DNA of 17,002 nucleotides from JAAFIP01 sp043718065 (lineage in GTDB: Bacteria > Pseudomonadota > Gammaproteobacteria > Burkholderiales > Burkholderiaceae_C): NCBI GenBank assembly GCA_043718065.1, contig JAYSWJ010000330.1:1-17002 (forward strand), read 5' to 3'. The notes beneath the pieces were generated by a model that was not told where the DNA came from, made no database searches, and saw only the letters and a program-made list of their open reading frames with translations. Of this stretch, positions 5,818-11,530 are shown piece after piece (positions within the stretch are counted from its first letter, which is position 1; each line of letters starts with the position of its first letter). A program made the position numbers and the translations under genes.

Positions 5818-5831
5818 TTGATAAAAATCAA
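5818..5831. promoter_or_regulatory. Perfect FNR/ANR-type palindrome
   Basis: TTGATAAAAATCAA matches the FNR/ANR consensus TTGAT-N4-ATCAA at all ten specified bases. It lies 25 bases beyond the kinase stop codon. No -10 hexamer stands at the spacing expected for class II activation in either direction. On the minus strand it overlaps a possible -35 (TTGATT), which would suit repression. Confidence 0.45.
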
Positions 5832-5855
5832 AGTTTTGTGGAATAAGTCACATAG

Positions 5856-7331
5856 CTAGCCCGCGCCCACCGCCAGCCTGATGACAAAGCATGCACCACC
5901 GCCGCTGCGGGGCAGGCAAGCCGCGCTGCCGCCATGGCTGCGTGCAATCGACTGCACCAGCGACAGCCCCAAGCCCACGCCACCATCGCGCTCACTGGCG
6001 TTGCTGCTGCGGTAGAAGGGCTCAAAAATCTTCTCCCGCTCGGCCTCGGGCACGCCGGGGCCGCGATCGCACACTTCTAGCTCCACCATGGCCACGGTGT
6101 GGCTTGCCCAAGGTGCAGCGTTGGCTGCCATAGCGCCTGCAACGGCGTCAGTGCCAACCACCGCTCGTGCCCTTGTACCTGTACCTGCACCCATACGTGC
6201 GGGTAGGGCGCGCAAGGTCATTTGCACCTGCGCTTGTGGCCCTTCGTCAGGGCTAAGGGGGTGCGGCGGCAGTGGATTGTGCGGGTCTGCAGCATGCGCT
6301 GGGCTGCCATAGCGGTTGGCGTTTTCAAGCAAGTTACGCACCGCGCGGCGCAGCAGACGTGGCACGCCGTACACGTATAAACCTGGTGCGGGTATAGCGC
6401 TAGCCGCTGTTGCCGCAGTGGCGTGCGCGCCTTGCGCTTCGGCGTGGGCCGGGGGTGCCTGCACATGCAGCGCAATGCCCAGCCGCGCGCATTCCTGTGC
6501 CGCCAGAGCCACCATGTCTACGTTTTCAATGTGGCCAAAGTCTATGCCACTGCTGTGCTGCGCGGCGTCCAGTCGGCTGGCCAGCAAAATCTCGTCAATC
6601 AGCGCGTCCAGCTCGCCAATGCTGCGTGCCAGCTCGGCTTTGAGCGCGGGGCTGGGGGCTTGCTCGGTCAGCTCTAGCCCCATGCGAATGCGCGCCAGCG
6701 GCGAGCGCAGCTCGTGCGAGGCGTTGGCCAGCAGTGTTTTGTGCGCCTGCACCAGCGCCTCAATGCGGTCAGCGGCCAGGTTAAAACGCTGGGCCAAATA
6801 CGCCACCTCGTCGCGGCCCTGGCTGTTGACCCGATACGACAAGTTGCCCGCACCCCAGCGCTCTACCCCGCGCCGCAGCGCCTCTAGCCGCTGGGTAAAG
6901 CGCCGCATGATGGGGTAGCTGCCCAGCGCTACAGCCAACGCCAGCACGCCCCACAACAACAGCATAAACGCTGGGTTGCGCTGCATATTTGCCTCCATCC
7001 AGCGCGGCGGCACGGGCGCGCCGGGGCTACCTGCGGGTATGCGGGGGGGCGGGGGTATTTGCACAAACCAGGTTTTGCCGTCGGGCATAGCCAGTTCAAA
7101 CTCAATGCCGCGGCCTTGGCCCTGCGATGTGGAATTTGTTTTCAACACGGTTTTGCCGCTGGCGTCCCGCACGATCAATTCGCGCGCAGGCTGCTCGGCC
7201 AAGCGCTCTAGGCGCTGGCGGTCTGTTTGCTGGCGCCACAGCCAGCCAAACACCAGCGTCAGCACCATCACCGCCACCACCACGGCCAGCCAGATGCGCA
7301 CGTACAGCCTGTTGAAAAAGGGAATTCGCAT
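5856..7331 (-). CDS. Sensor histidine kinase of an OmpR-type two-component system
   Basis: A 491-residue inner-membrane kinase. Membrane helix 1 is at about residues 13-32, followed by a short Pro-rich periplasmic domain (35-118), helix 2 (121-140), HAMP (about 141-195), the phosphoacceptor H-box with His206 (NASHELRSPLARIRM), N-box (NLLENANRYG, 333-342), G1 (DRGPGVP, 422), F-box (FEPFYR) and G2 (GGVGLGLSLV). All catalytic motifs are present. Between N-box and G1 is an unusual low-complexity insert of roughly 50-60 residues, rich in Pro, Ala, Gly and His (about 344-410), where related kinases have only a short lid. The general plan is that of CpxA/RstB-like envelope sensors; the signal cannot be deduced. 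The partner regulator lies upstream on the same strand, but 110 bases and a dispersed repeat separate them. Confidence 0.93.
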   Translation of the reverse strand: MRIPFFNRLYVRIWLAVVVAVMVLTLVFGWLWRQQTDRQRLERLAEQPARELIVRDASGKTVLKTNSTSQGQGRGIEFELAMPDGKTWFVQIPPPPRIPAGSPGAPVPPRWMEANMQRNPAFMLLLWGVLALAVALGSYPIMRRFTQRLEALRRGVERWGAGNLSYRVNSQGRDEVAYLAQRFNLAADRIEALVQAHKTLLANASHELRSPLARIRMGLELTEQAPSPALKAELARSIGELDALIDEILLASRLDAAQHSSGIDFGHIENVDMVALAAQECARLGIALHVQAPPAHAEAQGAHATAATAASAIPAPGLYVYGVPRLLRRAVRNLLENANRYGSPAHAADPHNPLPPHPLSPDEGPQAQVQMTLRALPARMGAGTGTRARAVVGTDAVAGAMAANAAPWASHTVAMVELEVCDRGPGVPEAEREKIFEPFYRSSNASERDGGVGLGLSLVQSIARSHGGSAACLPRSGGGACFVIRLAVGAG

Positions 7332-7340
7332 GTCTTTAAC

Positions 7341-7409
7341 TAAAATTTATAAGCAAAATAGCCGTTCTAGGCCGTAGAAACTGCTCAAGTAGCTATTAAA
7401 TAAATAGCA
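7341..7409 (-). repeat. Dispersed intergenic repeat, copy 4, between regulator and kinase
   Basis: Inverted orientation, matching copy 1 along its whole length including the TTATAAGC end and CTATTAAATAAATAG. It fills most of the 110-base gap between the response regulator stop and the kinase start. Its TATAAA-like end lies just upstream of the kinase ATG. Confidence 0.8.
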
Positions 7410-7441
7410 TGTAGTTGTATCGTCGTAACCGCATGACCCTG

Positions 7442-8137
7442 TCAATCTTGCTGTTTTGAAAACACATAGCCCACCCCGCGCACCGTGACAATACGCTGCG
7501 GCTCTTTCGCATCAATTTCAATGGCCGCGCGAATGCGGCCCATGTGCACATCAATGGACCGGTCAAACGCCTCTAGCTCGCGGCCCCGCACGGCCTCCAT
7601 AATTTGCTCACGCGTTAGCACGCGGCCCGCGCGCTCGGCAATGCTGACCAGCAGGTCAAACTGGTAGGAAGTCAAATCTGCCTTTTGCCCCGCTACCGTC
7701 ACAGTGCGGGCATCGCGGTCAATCTCTAGCGTGCCAAACACCAGCGTGCGGTTGCCCAGCGGCTGGCTGCTGCGCCGCAAAATAGCGCGTATGCGGGCCA
7801 GCAGCTCACGCGGCTCAAACGGCTTGGCCAAATAATCGTCCGCACCCAGCTCCAGCCCCACAATCCGGTCCATCGCCTCGCCTTTGCCAGTCAGCATCAG
7901 CACAGGTGTACGCGCTGCGTCCCCCGGCAGGGTTCGAATACGCCGGCACACCTCTAGCCCGTCCATGCCAGGCATCATCACATCCAAAATCACCGCGCTG
8001 GGCAATCTAGCTTGCAGCGCAGCCAGCCCAGCCACGCCATCAGGCGCGTGCGCAAAGTCAAAATTATTAGCCCGCAGATAGTCCCCCACCATGGCCGCCA
8101 GGCGCGCGTCATCATCCACCATAAGTACTTGGTTCAT
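7442..8137 (-). CDS. OmpR/PhoB-family response regulator
   Basis: A 231-residue DNA-binding regulator. The receiver domain has the acidic pocket Asp8-Asp10 (VDDDARL), phosphoacceptor Asp52 (VILDVMMPGMDG), Thr83 (MLTGKG) and Lys105 (DDYLAKPFEP). The C-terminal winged helix is recognised by TSYQFDLLVSIAERAGRVL and the terminal TVRGVGYVF. The downstream kinase is its natural partner. ATG 8137 was chosen because a good promoter (TTGGCA-17-TACGAT) ends six bases before it, placing the transcript start at or next to the ATG. The adjacent GTG 8140 would add one residue. There is no Shine-Dalgarno sequence, which fits a leaderless message. Target genes cannot be inferred; the family includes CpxR, RstA and OmpR. 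Confidence 0.94.
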   Translation of the reverse strand: MNQVLMVDDDARLAAMVGDYLRANNFDFAHAPDGVAGLAALQARLPSAVILDVMMPGMDGLEVCRRIRTLPGDAARTPVLMLTGKGEAMDRIVGLELGADDYLAKPFEPRELLARIRAILRRSSQPLGNRTLVFGTLEIDRDARTVTVAGQKADLTSYQFDLLVSIAERAGRVLTREQIMEAVRGRELEAFDRSIDVHMGRIRAAIEIDAKEPQRIVTVRGVGYVFSKQQD

Positions 8138-8143
8138 CACGGC

Positions 8144-8172
8144 ATCGTAGCGAATGTGCGGCGGCTTGCCAA
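8144..8172 (-). promoter_or_regulatory. Promoter of the response regulator gene
   Basis: On the minus strand TTGGCA (8172-8167), a 17-base spacer and TACGAT (8149-8144). The predicted start falls on or beside ATG 8137, suggesting a leaderless mRNA. Confidence 0.55.
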
Positions 8173-8210
8173 TCGGGCAGGTGAAGTTGCCGTAAAGTTA
8201 GGTAAAGCGG

Positions 8211-8590
8211 GCTGGAGATTAACTTTCTGGCATCGTGAGCTGCGGCGACAAGGCAAGTCGCGCTGCATTACTGCTTGGCGTGTATTGTTGGTCATCATGT
8301 CGCATCAGCTTAGTCTCTTGGTGGTGAGATAGCGTATGCCAACCGCCTACCCTGTGACGAAACTACGGGTAGTCACCGGGTAAATCTTTCCGAAGCACGG
8401 GCTGCTAAAAACAAGCAAAGAACAATGTGACGAGTCGGGTCCGTCTCGATGAAAAATATGTAGAAAGGCGCGCGTTGACAATCCTAGCGAATCAAAAGCC
8501 TCCGTCCGCGCGTGTTTTCGTAGTATTTTTGCAGCGAGATGCCCGGCTCGAGTCCAGCTCTCCGACGCGCACGCGAAGCCAAGCGACCAG
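8211..8590. repeat. Composite intergenic repeat, copy B
   Basis: Contains the three blocks described for copy A (8211-8266, 8395-8458, 8525-8590), closer together and without the extra 93-base inverted-repeat segment. The segment 8511-8536 read on the minus strand (CGCTGCAAAAATACTACG and on) resembles the left-hand part of copy A in the opposite direction, indicating fold-back ends. It occupies most of the gap between yaeQ and the response regulator; no gene is seen in 8138-8624. Confidence 0.75.
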
Positions 8591-8620
8591 CCCCACGGTG
8601 CGCACGCGAACCAAACGACC
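8556..8620. repeat. Imperfect tandem repeat of about 32 bp
   Basis: Two adjacent units, each containing GCGCACGCGAA + CCAA + CGACC, at the right end of composite copy B and touching the end of yaeQ. Copy A has only one full unit. Confidence 0.6.
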
Positions 8621-8624
8621 AACC

Positions 8625-9185
8625 TCAACGCAGCCGTTGCGGCTCCACATTCACCGTATTGGCCCCATCGCTCAGCATCAAGCTGCCCTCTTGAATGGTG
8701 GCCTGCAGTTGCATGCTGCGCTGGGCCATAGCGGCTAGTTCTTGGCTGGCGGTATGCGGCAGCAGCCACACGGCCAGGTTGCGCGGGCGCGTTAGCTTGG
8801 TTTCAATACCCTTCCACCAAATAGGCGACGAATGGGTAAAGGTATAGACCATCACATCGTCCGACTTGCCGCAGGCCTTGATCACCGGCTTGTCCTCCGG
8901 TTGGCCCACTTCAATCCACAGCTTGTAGGCCAGCGTGTAGTCGCGCAGGTACACGTCCGGCTCGTCCGGGTCTGACAGGCCTGCGCCAAAGGCCAGCGTG
9001 CCGTTGCCGTCCAGCACACTTTGTAGTTTGTAGGCATTCAACGCCAGTGCCACCAGGCGCACCATCATGCGCTCGTCCGTCTCGCTAGGGTGCCGCGCTA
9101 GGGTGAACTGGTGGTCGGCGTAGTAGCCGTTGTCAATATCGGCAATCGCCAAATTGGCTTTGTAAATGGTGGACTTAAGCGCCAT
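8625..9185 (-). CDS. yaeQ: YaeQ family protein
   Basis: A 186-residue soluble protein recognised by its N-terminus (MALKSTIYKANLAIADIDNG), the motif LARHPSETDERMMVRL at about residues 29-44, SDPDEPDVYLRDYT, and KLWIEVGQPEDKPVIKACGK. YaeQ proteins adopt a PD-(D/E)xK nuclease-like fold. A proposed role as a suppressor of rfaH loss in enterobacteria exists, but the function is not established. The Glu-Asp and Glu-Val-Gly-Gln segments that form the fold core are present, so the protein looks complete. ATG 9185 gives the standard family start. The upstream bases include dispersed repeat copy 5, whose AT-rich end (TATAGT at about 9203-9208 on the minus strand) could supply a -10. It appears to be transcribed alone. 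Confidence 0.93.
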   Translation of the reverse strand: MALKSTIYKANLAIADIDNGYYADHQFTLARHPSETDERMMVRLVALALNAYKLQSVLDGNGTLAFGAGLSDPDEPDVYLRDYTLAYKLWIEVGQPEDKPVIKACGKSDDVMVYTFTHSSPIWWKGIETKLTRPRNLAVWLLPHTASQELAAMAQRSMQLQATIQEGSLMLSDGANTVNVEPQRLR

Positions 9186-9200
9186 AGAGACCGATCTGTA

Positions 9201-9268
9201 ATACTATAAATTTCATAGCTGCTTGAGCAAGTTTTACTTGGGTTGCAGGCTAATTATGCCTAAAAATT
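9201..9268 (+). repeat. Dispersed intergenic repeat, copy 5
   Basis: Same orientation as copy 1, with core CATAGCTGCTTGAGCA, then TTTTACTTGGGTTG and a degenerate AAAATTATTGC-like tail. It lies directly upstream of yaeQ. Confidence 0.78.
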
Positions 9269-9313
9269 ATTGCTTCGGATGGTTAAATGGGGGAGCGGGA
9301 ACGGATGCGGGTA

Positions 9314-9507
9314 TTTTTTGAACGCAGAGGGCGCGAAGGTTACGCGAAGCGCGCAAAAGAAGAAAAGAATCAAGAAAAACAAGACAAAAGTAAAAAGCAA
9401 ATAAAGCTCAGATAAATCCACTAAACCATAGCTTTCTTATTTTGAATTTTTTTGGTTTTCTTTTCTGCGCTCTTTGCGTAACCTTCGCGCCCTCTGCGTT
9501 CAAAAAA
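9314..9507. repeat. Fold-back element with perfect 32-bp inverted arms
   Basis: The arm 9314-9345 (starting TTTTTTGAACGCAGAGGG) is the exact reverse complement of 9476-9507. Imperfect pairing continues inward through purine-rich and pyrimidine-rich stretches, and 130 bp separate the perfect arms. There is no open frame inside and no obvious target-site duplication. GAACGCAGAGGGCGC + GGTTACGC resembles repeats I have seen in many unrelated environmental bacteria. It lies between purB (stop at 9556) and yaeQ. The rest of 9186-9555 holds dispersed repeat copy 5 and three tandem TGACCTT units (9526-9545). Confidence 0.88.
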
Positions 9508-9555
9508 TCCCCGGCTCCAACCCTCTGACCTTTGACCTTTGACCTCGAACCCAGC

Positions 9556-10923
9556 CTAAACCCTGCGCGCCAGCTCAGCCGCCACACCCACATAGCTGGC
9601 CGGCGTCATCGCCAACAACCGGTCAATATCGGCCTGCGGAATCTCTAGTGATCGGATCAACCCATGCAAGTCCTCAGGCCGAATAGTTTTGCCGCGCGTC
9701 ACTTCTTTCAGCTTCTCGTACGCGCCTTGCACACCGTAGCGGCGCATCACGGTTTGTATCGGCTCGGCCAGCACTTCCCATGCGTTGTCCAGGTCACCCT
9801 CCAGCGCTTGTTCGTTCAGCTCTAGCTTGCCCAAACCTACGCCCAGCGACTGGTAGGCCAGCACGGCGTAACCCAGCGCTACACCCATATTGCGCAGCAC
9901 GGTGCTGTCGGTCAGGTCGCGCTGCCAGCGGCTAATCGGTAGTTTTTCAGACAAGTGGCGCAGCAAGGCGTTGGCCAGGCCCAGGTTGCCCTCGGCGTTT
10001 TCAAAATCAATCGGATTGACTTTGTGCGGCATGGTGGACGAGCCAATTTCGCCCGCCTTTAACCGCTGCTTGAAGTAACCCAGGCTGACATAGCCCCACA
10101 CATCGCGCGACCAGTCGATCAAAATAGTATTAGTGCGGGCTACCGCGTCGTACAGCTCGGCCATGTAGTCGTGAGGCTCAATTTGTATGCTGTAGGGCTG
10201 AAAGGTCAGGCCCAGTGAATTTTCTACCACGCTGCGCGAGAACGCTTCCCAGTCATGCGCGGGCCAGGCCGACAAATGCGCGTTGTAGTTGCCTACAGCG
10301 CCGTTCATTTTGGCAAGAATTTTGACATCGGCTATGCGGGCACGGGCGGTTTGCAGGCGTACCAGCACGTTGGCCACTTCTTTGCCCACCGTGGTGGGGC
10401 TGGCCGTCTGCCCATGGGTGCGGCTGAGCATGGGCACATCGGCGTGCTGATGCGCCATGCCCCGCAGCTTGGCAATTATTGCATCCAGTGCGGGCAGCAG
10501 CACCTCGTCGCGGGCGGCCTTCAATTGCAGGGCGTGTGACGTGTTGTTGATATCCTCAGATGTGCAGGCAAAGTGCACAAACTCGCTGCTTTTTAAAAGC
10601 TCAGGTTGGCCCTCAAACTTGGACTTAATCCAGTATTCCACGGCTTTCACGTCATGGTTGGTGACTTTTTCAATGTCTTTGATGGCCTGCGCGTCTGCTT
10701 CGTTAAACCCGGTGACTAGCTCGTTTAGCAGCTGGCGTGCCGCAGGGCTTAAAGGCTTGAATTCGGCAAAACCCGCGTCACCTAGGGCGATGAACCAAGC
10801 CACCTCTACCTGTACGCGGCGGTGCATATAGCCGTATTCAGACATTAAAGGGCGCAAAGCGGCAAGTTTGTTGCCATAGCGGCCGTCAAGCGGCGAAATA
10901 GCGGTAAGAGCGGACAGGTTCAT
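9556..10923 (-). CDS. purB: Adenylosuccinate lyase
   Basis: A 455-residue cytosolic enzyme of the fumarase/aspartase superfamily, acting twice in purine synthesis: it cleaves SAICAR to AICAR and adenylosuccinate to AMP, releasing fumarate each time. The superfamily signature SSTMPHKVNPIDFE lies at residues 295-308, including the mobile-loop catalytic Ser295. TSEDINNTSHAL (121-132) and RTHGQTASPTT with His170 complete the active site. Length and sequence match the E. coli-type PurB. The start ATG 10923 yields MNLSALTAISPLDGRYG, the usual N-terminus. TACAAT (10936-10931) ends seven bases before the ATG and there is no Shine-Dalgarno sequence, so the transcript may be leaderless. It is divergent from the yajC-secD-secF operon. 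Confidence 0.97.
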   Translation of the reverse strand: MNLSALTAISPLDGRYGNKLAALRPLMSEYGYMHRRVQVEVAWFIALGDAGFAEFKPLSPAARQLLNELVTGFNEADAQAIKDIEKVTNHDVKAVEYWIKSKFEGQPELLKSSEFVHFACTSEDINNTSHALQLKAARDEVLLPALDAIIAKLRGMAHQHADVPMLSRTHGQTASPTTVGKEVANVLVRLQTARARIADVKILAKMNGAVGNYNAHLSAWPAHDWEAFSRSVVENSLGLTFQPYSIQIEPHDYMAELYDAVARTNTILIDWSRDVWGYVSLGYFKQRLKAGEIGSSTMPHKVNPIDFENAEGNLGLANALLRHLSEKLPISRWQRDLTDSTVLRNMGVALGYAVLAYQSLGVGLGKLELNEQALEGDLDNAWEVLAEPIQTVMRRYGVQGAYEKLKEVTRGKTIRPEDLHGLIRSLEIPQADIDRLLAMTPASYVGVAAELARRV

Positions 10924-10930
10924 GGGGTAG

Positions 10931-10936
10931 ATTGTA
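10931..10936 (-). promoter_or_regulatory. Probable -10 element of purB
   Basis: TACAAT on the minus strand, seven bases before the purB ATG. No matching -35 hexamer is seen at 16-18 bases. The position predicts initiation on or beside the start codon. Confidence 0.4.
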
Positions 10937-11049
10937 AAAGGCGCAAGTTTCAGATGGTGCAGTGGCGCAGACAGCGCTTTTGGGCCAAGTAAGCCCCTTT
11001 GTGGCGGGCTAGCCGCCAGCGTTGCTCGCCTTGCTGACGGTTAGCCGCA

Positions 11050-11055
11050 TACAAT
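11050..11055 (+). promoter_or_regulatory. Possible -10 element of the yajC-secD-secF operon
   Basis: TACAAT on the plus strand, 81 bases before the chosen yajC start. The only -35-like hexamer (TTGCTG at 11031) is too close, at a 13-base spacing, so support is weak. A hairpin TGGCGG-GCTAG-CCGCCA lies just upstream at 11002-11018, without a T run. Confidence 0.25.
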
Positions 11056-11123
11056 GGAAGGTTACACGCGAGGGCATTTGACCATGCCCACTACCCCATT
11101 TTGGGGCCGATTTTTTTGATGAT

Positions 11124-11129
11124 TTGGAG
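11124..11129 (+). promoter_or_regulatory. Ribosome binding site deciding the yajC start
   Basis: TTGGAG lies seven bases before GTG 11137. Earlier in-frame starts (TTG 11101, ATG 11119) lack such a site and give longer N-termini than the family has. Confidence 0.6.
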
Positions 11130-11136
11130 TTTTGTT

Positions 11137-11472
11137 GTGTTTATATCTTCTGCTTTTGCCCAAACCGCCCCTGCCGCTGCTGCCACTGGTGGCGGTATCG
11201 AGTCTAGCCTGATGAGCATGTTGCCCTTGGTTTTGATGTTTGTGGTGCTGTATTTTGTAATGATCCGCCCGCAAATGAAAAAGCAAAAAGAGCACCGCAC
11301 CATGATCGAGGCAATTGCCAAGGGCGACGAGGTCGTTACCGCAGGCGGCTTGATTGGCAAAATAGCCAAGCTAGGCGAGAGCTACATCAGCGTTGAACTG
11401 ACCCAGGGTGTCGAAGTGCAAATGCAGCGCAGCGCCATTGTGCAAGTGCTGCCCAAAGGCACTGTGAAGTAA
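11137..11472 (+). CDS. yajC: Sec translocon accessory protein YajC
   Basis: A 111-residue protein starting FISSAFAQTAPAAAA after the initiator. It has a single membrane helix at about residues 26-43 (MSMLPLVLMFVVLYFVMIRP) followed by the family signature RPQMKKQKEH, and a small cytosolic domain containing GDEVVTAGGLIGKI. YajC binds SecD-SecF and AcrB in the inner membrane and is the most abundant member of the SecDF-YajC complex. GTG 11137 was preferred because of the TTGGAG site and because related proteins begin MFIS(N/S)A(F/Y)AQ. The frame extends upstream to TTG 11101 and ATG 11119. secD follows after 58 bases, so the three genes should form one operon. Confidence 0.93.
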   Translation: MFISSAFAQTAPAAAATGGGIESSLMSMLPLVLMFVVLYFVMIRPQMKKQKEHRTMIEAIAKGDEVVTAGGLIGKIAKLGESYISVELTQGVEVQMQRSAIVQVLPKGTVK

Positions 11473-11530
11473 CCCCCCCTGCGGGCTACGTGCCCTGCGA
11501 GATTTTGAGACCGACTGAAAGACCCGCCGT

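Noticed and set aside
8347..8769. Minus-strand open frame of 140 codons overlapping the end of yaeQ
   Set aside because: It is out of frame with yaeQ and continues into composite repeat copy B. The corresponding frame in copy A is broken, so it is not a conserved gene.
9526..9545. Three tandem TGACCTT units as a regulator-binding array
   Set aside because: They lie downstream of purB and far from any promoter. Three short units are too few to argue for function.
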